Below the pieces are notes generated by a model. The model was not told the origin of the DNA. It saw only the letters and a list, made by a program, of their open reading frames with translations, and did no database searches. A stretch of DNA of 64,000 nucleotides, taken from Kitasatospora sp. NBC_01266. Lineage in GTDB: Bacteria; Actinomycetota; Actinomycetes; Streptomycetales; Streptomycetaceae. Below are positions 25,068 to 33,110 of this stretch, piece after piece. The position numbers were made by a program, and so were the translations under genes. The stretch covers positions 7,688,001-7,752,000 of the forward strand of contig NZ_CP108458.1 of assembly GCF_036242395.1 (NCBI RefSeq), written 5' to 3'. The first letter of the stretch is position 1. Each line of letters opens with the position of its first letter.

Positions 25068-25747
25068 GCTCGGGATCCCTTTTCCTCTTCGGTGCTGGGG
25101 TGGTGCTGCCGCGCACCGGGTGCGGTGGTGTCTGTGGGGGCGGGGTGCTCGGCGGTGACCAGCAGTGCCACGGCCCGCTCCGGCTCACCGGTGTCGGCCC
25201 GCTGTTCGGCGGCCACCACCAGCAGCTGTTCGGCCTCGCCGTCCGCCAGCAGCAGAGCGGCGCAACTGAGCGCGTCTGCAAGGGTGTTGAGGAGAAGGTC
25301 GGTCGGCGTGGCCGCCGGGTCGCCAACCGGCGGCGCGATGCACACCACCGGGCCGCCCAGGCCCCAGCGGGCGGCGACCTGGCCCGCCACGGCGTTGGGG
25401 TTGGACTGGTAGAAGAGCAGCGGCGGGACGGCGCGGCCCTCGGCGAGGGCGGCGGCGACCAGCCGGGGTGTCAGGGTGTCGCCCCGGGTGCTGGCCAGCA
25501 GCACGCCGGTGCGGGTGGGGTCGGACAACTGCTGGTCACGCAGGCAGCGCGCGGCCACCTCCGCCACCAGAGGGTTGAACCCGGCCTGCACGAAACCCGG
25601 TAACGGCGGCACGGTGTCCGCCGGATGCTCGGGCCAGTGCGCGCGAGCCAGCACGGTGAGCCGCTGCTCGGCGTCCGGGGCGGTGTCGCAGCCGGTGTCA
25701 CAGGTGGTGCGGCGACGCGACGCGGTCTGCTCGATGGCGCGGCTCAT
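25064..25747 (-). CDS. short ketosynthase N-terminal-domain-like protein
   Basis: A 227-residue protein resembling only the first half of a condensing enzyme (Ketoacyl-synt_2-like): VLLASTRGDTLTPRLV followed by LLFYQSNPNAVAGQVAARWG and PVVCIAPPVGD. There is no obvious C-terminal half with the HGTGT or KGxxGH motifs. Short proteins of this kind occur with type II synthases, for example in aryl-polyene clusters, where they are called chain-length-factor-like. It is coupled by ATGA overlaps to the unusual synthase upstream and the ligase downstream. It probably binds one of the synthases; independent catalysis is unlikely. The family call is moderate. Confidence 0.72.
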   Translation of the reverse strand: MSRAIEQTASRRRTTCDTGCDTAPDAEQRLTVLARAHWPEHPADTVPPLPGFVQAGFNPLVAEVAARCLRDQQLSDPTRTGVLLASTRGDTLTPRLVAAALAEGRAVPPLLFYQSNPNAVAGQVAARWGLGGPVVCIAPPVGDPAATPTDLLLNTLADALSCAALLLADGEAEQLLVVAAEQRADTGEPERAVALLVTAEHPAPTDTTAPGARQHHPSTEEEKGSRA

Positions 25748-26868
25748 ACCGCCCCCACCAGCAACGCGGTGTTCGCCCCGCCGAAGGCCGAGTTGAGGCT
25801 CAGCGCGTAGCCGGTGCGGCTCGGGCGGGGCGCGTTGAGCACCAGGTCGAGATCGGCGAACTGTGGCTCGGCGGACCCGAAGCCGGCCTGCACCGGCAGT
25901 ATGCCGCAGGCCAACGCCTCGATGGTGACGACCAGTTCGAGCAGTGCCGAGGCTTCGAGGGCGTGCCCGTGCGCGCCCTTGGTGGAACTCACCGGCACCG
26001 CGGCCAGCCGCTCGCCGAAGACCGCGCGCAGCGCCGCCACCTCGGACGGGTCGCCGAGTGCCGAGCCGTTGGCGTTGGCGTTCACATAGCCCACCTCGGC
26101 GGGTGCCACGGCGGCGCGGTCCAGCGCGGCCGTGATCGCCCGGGCCAGCCCGGAGCCGCCCGGATCGGGGCGTACCACGTGGTACGCGTCCCCCGCCCGC
26201 CCCCAGCCCGCGACCTCGGCCAGCGCCCGCCCGCCACGGGACCGGGCGCCGGCGGCTGCTTCGAGGACCACGGCCGCGACTCCGTCACCGAGCAGCACGC
26301 CCTGCCGATCCCGGCTGAACGGGCGCATCCGGCCGTCGCGGGACAGCGCCCGCCCGGCGTCGAAGAGCGCGAACTGCACCGGTTCGACCAGGTAGCCGGC
26401 CGCGACCACGATCCGCTCCAACTGCCCGGCGGCGATCCGCGCGGCCGCGTCGGCCACGGCGGTGCTGGCGGCGACGCAGGCGGTGGTGTAGATCCGCTCG
26501 GTGCCGGCCAGCCCGGTGCGGGCGGCCAGCGCCGAGGAGAGCGGGCCCTGTTCGGTCGTCTCGTTGCTGTGCGCGGCCAGCAGCAGCGGGCAGCCGGCCC
26601 GCTCGGCGGCGGTCAGCCCGGCCTGGGCCAGGGCCCGGCCCACCGAGCCGGCCAGTTCCGCGAGCAGTGAGCCGGCGCCGTCCAGCAGCGCGGCCCGGTG
26701 CACCCGTCGGCCTTCGGTCGCGAACCGACCGACCTCACCGAACGCCGGTGTGCCGGAAGCGATCTGATGGAACGTCAACTCCCAGTCGCGGCCGTGCGCG
26801 CAGAGCGCGTCGATCCCGGTCGCCACGACCCGCCGGTCGGTGGTCCGCGGCGACCCGCGGTCACGCAT
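25744..26868 (-). CDS. ketosynthase with Cys-Asn-His active site
   Basis: A 374-residue KAS-fold protein. The nucleophile Cys131 (TTACVAAST) and second His302 (KGAHGHALEA) are kept, but the HGTGT motif reads NANGS (NANANGSALGD), so the first catalytic His is Asn265. This differs from classical chain-length factors, which lose the Cys. The protein may be an inactive or altered partner of the canonical synthase, or act without malonyl decarboxylation, for example as an acyltransferase. ATG 26868 overlaps the ACP stop by 8 bp and was chosen over the longer frame because it matches the family N-terminus (RRVVATGID). Confidence 0.85.
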   Translation of the reverse strand: MRDRGSPRTTDRRVVATGIDALCAHGRDWELTFHQIASGTPAFGEVGRFATEGRRVHRAALLDGAGSLLAELAGSVGRALAQAGLTAAERAGCPLLLAAHSNETTEQGPLSSALAARTGLAGTERIYTTACVAASTAVADAAARIAAGQLERIVVAAGYLVEPVQFALFDAGRALSRDGRMRPFSRDRQGVLLGDGVAAVVLEAAAGARSRGGRALAEVAGWGRAGDAYHVVRPDPGGSGLARAITAALDRAAVAPAEVGYVNANANGSALGDPSEVAALRAVFGERLAAVPVSSTKGAHGHALEASALLELVVTIEALACGILPVQAGFGSAEPQFADLDLVLNAPRPSRTGYALSLNSAFGGANTALLVGAV

Positions 26869-27103
26869 GGTCGGAGGCCAAGGCGTCGTGCAGCACCTCG
26901 ACGGCTCCGGAGACGGTCTGCATCCGGTCGAGCTGGGCGTCGGCCAGGTCGAGGACCACCGCATAGCGCTGCTCCACCTCGCTGATCAGCCAGGTCAGTT
27001 CGAGTGAACCGATGGACTCGTCCAGAGTGTCGGGATCCCGGTCGCCGAAGGTCGCCAGGATGGCGAGCACCGTCGTGCGCTCCGGGGGCGGCAGCTTGCT
27101 CAC
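26861..27103 (-). CDS. acyl carrier protein (1)
   Basis: An 80-residue helical protein with Ser33 in ESIGSLELTWLI. The usual D-S-L phosphopantetheine motif is G-S-L here, but the hydrophobic helix 2 pattern (LELTWLISEVEQRY) fits. GTG 27103 overlaps the stop of the second ACP gene (GTGA). It is acidic with the expected three hydrophobic helices. Two adjacent carrier proteins suggest one holds the starter and one the extender or growing chain, as in aryl-polyene systems; which does which is unknown. It should be modified by the transferase at 7420. Confidence 0.82.
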   Translation of the reverse strand: MSKLPPPERTTVLAILATFGDRDPDTLDESIGSLELTWLISEVEQRYAVVLDLADAQLDRMQTVSGAVEVLHDALASDHA

Positions 27104-27429
27104 TCGGCCGACACCTGGGCGCTCGCGGCAGCGGGGGAGGTGCCGGCGGGGGCGGTGCCGGCGGTGGCGGGGGTGTCGGCGCCGGGGGTCAGCCGGTCGG
27201 CCAAGGTGGTGGCGAGCTCGCCGAGGTTCATGGTGGCGAGGGTCTCCATGTCCTCGTCGCTGAACTTGATCCCGTACTCGTCCTCCAACTGCACCGTCAG
27301 GTCGGCCAGCGCCAGGGACTCCAGGTCGAGTCCGGCGGGGCCGAGGTCGGTCTCGTCGGTGACGTCCTCGACGTCGTAGTTCATCTCGCGCAGGGCCTGG
27401 ACGATGAACTGGCTGATCTGATCTCTCAC
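27100..27429 (-). CDS. acyl carrier protein (2) with Ala/Thr-rich tail
   Basis: A 109-residue carrier protein: about 80 residues of ACP fold with Ser38 in GLDLESLALADL and the helix 2 sequence LTVQLEDEYGIKF, then ~28 residues rich in Ala, Thr, Gly and Pro. The motif is E-S-L rather than D-S-L. GTG 27429 follows a good GAAGGAG site. It is the first of the tightly coupled block that continues to 18135, and lies 120 bp after the ligase at 27550. The tail looks flexible and is atypical for a free-standing ACP. Confidence 0.84.
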   Translation of the reverse strand: MRDQISQFIVQALREMNYDVEDVTDETDLGPAGLDLESLALADLTVQLEDEYGIKFSDEDMETLATMNLGELATTLADRLTPGADTPATAGTAPAGTSPAAASAQVSAE

Positions 27430-27549
27430 GATTGGTGCTCCTTCGTCGTGCGTGGGGCTGACGTGGGGTCATGCCGTGGGAGCACCCGGGGGTGGCCGGG
27501 TGAGGGGGGAAGCGGAGGGGAGAGCGGGTGAGCGAGCGGCGAGCGGTGG

Positions 27550-29004
27550 TCAGGCGCCGGTCTGCTCGGTGGCGGCCCGGCGCAGAGCGGCCGGGTCACG
27601 CAGGGTCTTGCCGGTGGTGGTGCGGGGGAGGGCGGGCAGCACGTGCAGCTGCCGAGGACGCTTGTAGGCGGCCAACTCCTTTGCTACGTAATGCTGGACG
27701 GCGGCGACTGTGGTGTCCCGCAGGGCCAGGTAGGCGTTGATCCCGCCGTCGTGGACGACCACGGCCTCGGTCACGCCCGGTGCCGCGGCGATGGTCCGTT
27801 CGACCTCGGTGAGGTCGACCTTCAGGCCGCCGATCGCTACCTGGGAGTCGAGCCGGCCCAGAATGCTGACCAGGCCGGTCGCCGGATCGATGGTGGCGGC
27901 GTCCCGGGTGTGCAGCCAACCCTCGCTCCAGCGGCTGGGATCGCTGAGGCCGAGGTAGGGGCAGGAGGCGGCGGCGATGAGCAGCTCGCCCTGCGCCACC
28001 CGCAGCTCCATGCCGTGCGCGGGCTGCACCGCAGGATAGTGACGGCCAGTCAGATCCGTTGCGATCATGCCGAGTTCGGTCATCCCGAACATGGTCCCGA
28101 GGGGAACGTCGAAGCGTTCGCGGAACGCCTCGGCGAGCCCTGGCCGGGTCAGCTCGCCGGCGACGATCATGCGGCGCAGCGCCGCGGGCCGGTCCGATGT
28201 CCGGGGCTGGGCCGTCGCCGCCGATCGGTCCTTGGCGGGTAGCGCGGCCAGCAGTTCGGCGTAGAACGGCACGCCGAGCACGGTGGTGGGTCGGTCGTCG
28301 GCCGCCACGGCCTGCAGGATGCCGACGCCGGTCAGCCGCTCGGGGAAGTGCAGCTGTACTCCGGCGTGCAGACTCTGCAGCAACCCGCCGACCAGTCCCA
28401 GGACATGGACTGCGGAGGCCAGCAGCACCACCCGCTCGCCCCGTCGCGGATAGTCCAACAGCCGGTCATAGCGGTCGAGTTCGCGGATCAGGGCGTCCGG
28501 ACCGCGGGCGATCACCTTGCTCGGGCCGGTGGAGCCCGAGCTGAGCTGGATCAGGCAGTGCGCGCTCGCCGCCGCCCGGCCGTCCGGGCGGCGGGTGAGC
28601 ACCGGGTCGACCTGGCTGTAGCCGCGCATCGCGGCGCCCCCGGCCGCCCCTGCCGTCACCAGGAACTGTGGGGCGAGGCGGTCCAGCGCGCGGGCGACCT
28701 CAGCCTCGGTCAGCCGGTGGTCGAGCAGGCTGACCTGCGCGCCGATCCGCCAGGCCGCGAGCAGGACGGTGATGTAGCCGAGGGAGGGCGGTAGTCGCAG
28801 GCTGATGGTGCCGCCTGGTTGGAGGCCGACCCGGGAGAGCTGGTGCTGCTGTTCGGTCACCAGGTCGATCAGTTCGCCGCGAAGCACGCTCCGGCCCAGG
28901 TGCAGGCACGGTTCGTCCGGTTCGCCGGCGAGGAGGTAGCGGTCGACCCAGCCGCCGAGTGATAACGGCTGGGGTAATGGTCTCGGGCCGTTGGAATCCG
29001 ACAA
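27550..29004 (-). CDS. adenylate-forming acyl ligase, short form
   Basis: A 484-residue ANL enzyme. Loop A3 is LIQLSSGSTGPSKVIARG, A5 is MFGMTELGMIATD, A7 WLHTRDAATIDP, A8 GRLDSQVAIGGLKVDLTEVE, and A10 RTTTGKTLRD with the catalytic Lys. The order and length fit aryl-acid or short acyl ligases. TTG start 29004 has GGGAG six bases upstream. It is the first gene of the core run and is divergent from the glycoside hydrolase at 29471 over a 466-bp gap, so the cluster's main promoter is probably there. It may load the first ACP. Confidence 0.86.
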   Translation of the reverse strand: MSDSNGPRPLPQPLSLGGWVDRYLLAGEPDEPCLHLGRSVLRGELIDLVTEQQHQLSRVGLQPGGTISLRLPPSLGYITVLLAAWRIGAQVSLLDHRLTEAEVARALDRLAPQFLVTAGAAGGAAMRGYSQVDPVLTRRPDGRAAASAHCLIQLSSGSTGPSKVIARGPDALIRELDRYDRLLDYPRRGERVVLLASAVHVLGLVGGLLQSLHAGVQLHFPERLTGVGILQAVAADDRPTTVLGVPFYAELLAALPAKDRSAATAQPRTSDRPAALRRMIVAGELTRPGLAEAFRERFDVPLGTMFGMTELGMIATDLTGRHYPAVQPAHGMELRVAQGELLIAAASCPYLGLSDPSRWSEGWLHTRDAATIDPATGLVSILGRLDSQVAIGGLKVDLTEVERTIAAAPGVTEAVVVHDGGINAYLALRDTTVAAVQHYVAKELAAYKRPRQLHVLPALPRTTTGKTLRDPAALRRAATEQTGA

Positions 29005-29470
29005 CGCGACTCCCAGTTAGGGGGGTTGCGAGAAATAGATGTGAAGAATGCTGTTCCGTTCCCGTGTCGTGAGACTCCCACAGCCGCCGATCCAGGGTCA
29101 AGGCTCTCGTGACGCCGAATGATCAGAACCTCAGCTGAGATGAACGAGGACTGTCTTCCCTGGCCTGGAAGAGGAGTTGAGCAGGCCACGATGGCCAGGT
29201 CAGGACGATGAAGTCGCCGAAATGCGTGACGTCCGTGATGATCTGTTCCATACTCAGTTGTGCTTGGCAGCAAGAGAGTTGATCTTCCCGGACAGCTCCC
29301 GGACGGTGGGCCTCGAGGGTGTCCGACGGGGCGGAGCCGGAGGGCGGGTCCGGGTGGTCGGCCGGATGACAGTCACCGCTCGCGGACCTCTCGCGTCTGC
29401 CCGGCGAGTCGTGAGCGGAAGCGGTGTAGCGTCGTCGGACGGCAGCGGACGGACGACCCGGGAGGAGCAC
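29005..29470. other. divergent intergenic region, likely cluster promoter
   Basis: 466 bp between the TTG start of the ligase on the minus strand and the lipoprotein start on the plus strand. Composition is less GC-rich around 29020-29060. I cannot point to a convincing -10/-35 pair. No gene is supported; short frames here lack a ribosome site. Confidence 0.4.
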
Positions 29471-30802
29471 ATGCGGCGACGGAGTGCGGGTCCCGCCGGG
29501 CGTCGGGTCCTGTCACGGGTAGGACTGCTGCTCCTCACGCTGCTCCTGACGCCGGCTGCGGCCGGCTGCGGCGGACCGGACCGGCCGCGCCCCGGGCCGC
29601 AGCGGGCGCTGCCGCCGACCCGTCCGGTGATCGGGATCGCCTACGGTGACCGGCTGGTCTGGAACTCGGACGCCGACCTGGGCGCCGCGCTGGACACCGC
29701 GGTCCAGGTGGGAGCGACCACCGTGCGCGCCGATCTGTCCTGGGACGACGTCCAGCACGACGGGCGCGGGCAGTACGCCTGGCAGGGATTCGACCGGGTG
29801 GTCACGGCCGCTGCCGCGCGCGGGCTCACCGTGCTGCCGGTGCTCACCGGCACGCCGCCGTGGGCCCGTTCACCGGGCTGCGCGGTGCCGGCCTGCGGCC
29901 CGCACGACGCCGCGCAGTTCGCTGCCTTCGCGGCAGCCGCGGCCGGCCGCTACGCGCCGCGCGGGGTGCACGACTGGGAGATCTGGAACGAGCCCAACAC
30001 GGCCGCGTTCTGGTCCCCGGCCCCGGACCCGGTCGGCTACGCGGCCACGGTCCGGGCCGCCGCCGCTGCCCTGCGCCACGCCGACCGGCACGCTGTGGTG
30101 GTCCTCGGCGGCCTGGCTTCGGTCACCGCCAAGCAGGGGGATCTGACGGCGACCGACTTCCTGGCACAGGTTGCCGCCCACGGTGGGACCCGGGTGGTCG
30201 ACGCGGTCGGCTACCACCCCTACAGCTATCCCTATCTGCCCAGTGCCAGCACCTCCTTCGGTACCGCCTGGGAGCAGATCGACCGGACCAGGACCAGCCT
30301 GCGCAGCGTGCTGACCGCCACCGGCACGCCCGGACTGCCGATCTGGATCACCGAGGTCGGCGCGCCCACCGGCGGTCCGGGTGCGGCCTCGGACGGTACT
30401 CCGACCGACATCGGGCCCGACACCACCCACGTCACCGAGGCCCGCCAGGCCCAGATCGCGGCCGACGCGGTGCGCACGGCAGCCGCCGATCCGGGGATCG
30501 GCGAGCTGATCTGGTACACCGACCGGGACAACGCGGCGGCCACCGGCGGGGGTTCGAGCGGCAGCACCGAGGACTGGTACGGGCTGCGCCGGGCCGACGG
30601 CAGCGCCAAGCCGGCCCTCGACGCGCTGCGCGCGGCCGTCGCCCAACTGCGGGCCGGCGCGAGCGGGCAGGCCGGCGCGACCGAACAGGCCGGTGCGACC
30701 GTGCAGGCCAGCGTGACCGTGCAGGCCGGTGCGACCGTGCCGGCCGCCGCAGCCACCACCACCGGTGCCGGCGCCCAGCAGGCCGTCAGCCCAGCGCCTT
30801 GA
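29471..30802 (+). CDS. secreted/lipoprotein glycoside hydrolase (clan GH-A-like)
   Basis: A 443-residue exported protein: charged N-terminus, hydrophobic stretch and a lipobox-like AAAGCGG, so probably lipid-anchored at the membrane face. The TIM-barrel domain shows DWEIWNEPNTAAF (acid/base Glu, strand 4 N-E-P motif) and PIWITEVGAP (nucleophile Glu, strand 7), as in GH5/GH39-type enzymes. The C-terminus has a Gln-Ala-Gly-Ala-Thr repeat tail. ATG 29471 with GGAGGAG at 29461. It converges on and overlaps by 17 bp the glycosyltransferase at the end of the exopolysaccharide operon, suggesting a role in trimming or turnover of that polymer. Confidence 0.85.
   Translation: MRRRSAGPAGRRVLSRVGLLLLTLLLTPAAAGCGGPDRPRPGPQRALPPTRPVIGIAYGDRLVWNSDADLGAALDTAVQVGATTVRADLSWDDVQHDGRGQYAWQGFDRVVTAAAARGLTVLPVLTGTPPWARSPGCAVPACGPHDAAQFAAFAAAAAGRYAPRGVHDWEIWNEPNTAAFWSPAPDPVGYAATVRAAAAALRHADRHAVVVLGGLASVTAKQGDLTATDFLAQVAAHGGTRVVDAVGYHPYSYPYLPSASTSFGTAWEQIDRTRTSLRSVLTATGTPGLPIWITEVGAPTGGPGAASDGTPTDIGPDTTHVTEARQAQIAADAVRTAAADPGIGELIWYTDRDNAAATGGGSSGSTEDWYGLRRADGSAKPALDALRAAVAQLRAGASGQAGATEQAGATVQASVTVQAGATVPAAAATTTGAGAQQAVSPAP
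30668..30739 (+). repeat. 18-bp tandem repeat in the glycoside hydrolase tail
   Basis: Four copies of a unit close to caggccggtgcgaccgtg, in frame, encoding Gln-Ala-Gly-Ala-Thr-Val. It produces the low-complexity C-terminal tail. Confidence 0.9.
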
Positions 30803-33110
30803 ACAGCGCCAGGTAGCGGCCCGTCAACTCCGGCCAGGCGTACCGCTCGGCGACCTCCCGGCGCCCCGCAAGGCCCAGCCGCTCGGCGGTGCCCGGCTCG
30901 GTGAGCAGCCGCCGGCAGGCAGCGGCCAGCGCGGCCGGGTCGCCGGGCGGCACCAGCAGCCCGGTCACACCGTCGGCCACCACGTGCGGGATGCCGCCGA
31001 CCGCCGAGCCGACCACGGGAGTGCCGCAGGCCATCGCCTCGATCAGGGCCATCCCGAAGGACTCGGCCGAGCTGAGCGAGGGCAGCACCAGCAGTGCGGC
31101 CGACTGGAGTTCAGCGACCAGATCGGTGCCGGTGAGCGCCCCGGTGAAGGTGACCCGGTCGGCCAGGCCGAGCGTCTGGGCCATGGCCCGGTGCTCGGGT
31201 ACCGCGTCGCCGTCCCCGACCAGGCGCAGCCGGGCCTCGGGCAGGTCGTTCAGTGCCGCGAAGGCCTCCAGCAGCACCGGCACGCCCTTCCAGGCCGAGG
31301 TCCGGTCCAGCCGCCCGACGTAGAGCACGGTGGCGGTGCGCCGCGCCAGTGGCGGCCCCGGGGTGAACCGCTCGAGGTTCACCCCCGGCGGGATCTGCCG
31401 GGCGCCGCGCCGGCCGGCCGCCAGGGAGACCGGCGAGACCGCGACCAGCGCTCGGGACCGGGCGAACACCCTTGGCAGCAGCAGGCGTTCGTAGGCGCCG
31501 ATGATCCGGTCCACGCCGCGCCGACCCTTGCTCATCGAGCCGGCGTGGTAGGTCAGCACGGCGGGCCGCGAGCCGCTGACGGCCACTGCCAGATCGCCCA
31601 GGCCCGGCACCGGGGCGTGCGCGTTGACCACATCCACCTCCAGCCGGCGCAGCCAGTAGGGCAGTTGCCACAGCCAGAGCGGGTTGACCGGGGTGTTGGA
31701 GAGCCGGGCCCAGGTGCCCAGCCGGATCACCGGCACGCCGTCCTCGACCTGGACCGTGGTGCGTCGGCCCGCCGTGTTGCTGGTGATCACGGCGGCCCGC
31801 AGCCCGGGGTCCGCGGCCACCGCCCCGGCGATCCGGGCGGCGTAGTGCTCCACCCCGCCGATCTTCGGCGGGTAGTACGGCGCGACCACCGCCACCGCGC
31901 GCCGGCGGGTGCGGGCGAGCGCCCGGTCGAAGACCTCGGCGGTCCGGTCGGCCTGGCGATCCCAGGAGAGTGTGCCGGCCACCCGGTCGCGGCCCGCCGC
32001 CCCGAGTCGGGCGGCGAGCTGATGGTCAGTCAGAACCCTGACCAGTGCGGCGGTCAGTCCACTGTTGTCGCCCGGGTCGGTGAGCAGCCCGTGCCCGCCC
32101 TCGGTCACCAGCGAGGGAATGCCGCCGACCCGGGTGCTGACCACCGGGCGGCCGCTGGCCATCGCCTCGACCAGCACGGTGGGGAAGCTGTCGTAGTGGG
32201 TCGGCAACGCCAGTACCCGGGCCCGGCGGTAGGCCTCGGCCAGCTCGGGGCCGCACAGCCGACCGAGGAACCGGACCCGGTCGGCGACGCCCAGCCGGTG
32301 GGCCAGCCGCTGGTACTCGCGGGCCGCCGAACCGTCACCGGCCACCTCCAGCCTTACCTCGGGAAGCACTTGGGTGATCGCGGCGACGGCGTGCAGCAGG
32401 TCGGGCAGCCCCTTGTACGCGGTGGCCCGGTCCAGCGAGCCGGCGAACAGGATCAGCGGCTCGGCGGGCACCGGGCTCGCGCTGAAGCGCCGCAGGTCCA
32501 CGCCGGGCGGGATGGTGACGGCCCGGCCGGCGAAGTACCGGGCCAGGTCGGCCCGGACGTGGTCGGAGGAGCAGATCAGCTCGTCGGCCCGGCGCACGGT
32601 GCCGGCCAGCACGGTGTGCTCGTAGAGGGCGCAGGCCGCGGCGCGCAGCGGGTCGCTGCGGCGCATCCGGCCGGTGTGGTAGGTCAGCACGAAGGGGCGG
32701 CCGCCGCAGGCGCGGGCGGCGGCGTCGGCGAACAGCGGCACCGGGGCGTGCGCGTTGACCAGATCGACCCGCTCCTGCTGGATCAGGCGGCGCAGCGCCC
32801 GCTGCCAGCCGGTGCCCACCGGGGTGCGGGAGATGCGCAGCGGGGCCGGCAGGCGGTGCACCACGATGCCGTCCGGCTGCTCCAGTCGTCCGGTTCGCAG
32901 GCCCCCGGACGGCGGCTCGCTCGGGTGCGCCGCACCCGGGTCGGCTCCGCCCGCGGTCGCCGCGACCACCACCCGGTAGCCGTGCCGGTCCGTCAACTGC
33001 CGTGCCAGCTCCCAGGTGTACTGCTCAACCCCGCCGAGGTCCGGCGGGAAGTAGGGGGTGGCCAGCAGCACCGTCGGCCTGCTCGCGCGCTCGCTCGCGC
33101 GCTCGCTCAC
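30786..33110 (-). CDS. tandem GT4-GT4 glycosyltransferase fusion
   Basis: A 774-residue protein made of two complete GT-B glycosyltransferases in one frame with no stop or obvious internal start. The first (about 5-370) begins TPYFPPDLGGVEQYTWEL and has EAMASGRPVVSTRVGG. The second (about 378-774) begins VAPYYPPKIGGVEHYAARI and has SFGMALIEAMACGTPVVGS. Both carry the GT4 E-x7-E donor site. It should add two sugars in sequence to a lipid-linked repeat unit in the cytoplasm. GTG 33110 overlaps the pyruvyl transferase stop. The two halves share YPP-x2-GGVE and NAHAPVP motifs, so they probably arose by duplication and fusion. Confidence 0.88.
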   Translation of the reverse strand: MSERASERASRPTVLLATPYFPPDLGGVEQYTWELARQLTDRHGYRVVVAATAGGADPGAAHPSEPPSGGLRTGRLEQPDGIVVHRLPAPLRISRTPVGTGWQRALRRLIQQERVDLVNAHAPVPLFADAAARACGGRPFVLTYHTGRMRRSDPLRAAACALYEHTVLAGTVRRADELICSSDHVRADLARYFAGRAVTIPPGVDLRRFSASPVPAEPLILFAGSLDRATAYKGLPDLLHAVAAITQVLPEVRLEVAGDGSAAREYQRLAHRLGVADRVRFLGRLCGPELAEAYRRARVLALPTHYDSFPTVLVEAMASGRPVVSTRVGGIPSLVTEGGHGLLTDPGDNSGLTAALVRVLTDHQLAARLGAAGRDRVAGTLSWDRQADRTAEVFDRALARTRRRAVAVVAPYYPPKIGGVEHYAARIAGAVAADPGLRAAVITSNTAGRRTTVQVEDGVPVIRLGTWARLSNTPVNPLWLWQLPYWLRRLEVDVVNAHAPVPGLGDLAVAVSGSRPAVLTYHAGSMSKGRRGVDRIIGAYERLLLPRVFARSRALVAVSPVSLAAGRRGARQIPPGVNLERFTPGPPLARRTATVLYVGRLDRTSAWKGVPVLLEAFAALNDLPEARLRLVGDGDAVPEHRAMAQTLGLADRVTFTGALTGTDLVAELQSAALLVLPSLSSAESFGMALIEAMACGTPVVGSAVGGIPHVVADGVTGLLVPPGDPAALAAACRRLLTEPGTAERLGLAGRREVAERYAWPELTGRYLALFKALG

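Noticed and set aside
25744..26868. Calling this gene a classical chain-length factor
   Set aside because: The nucleophile Cys is intact; only the first catalytic His is changed to Asn.
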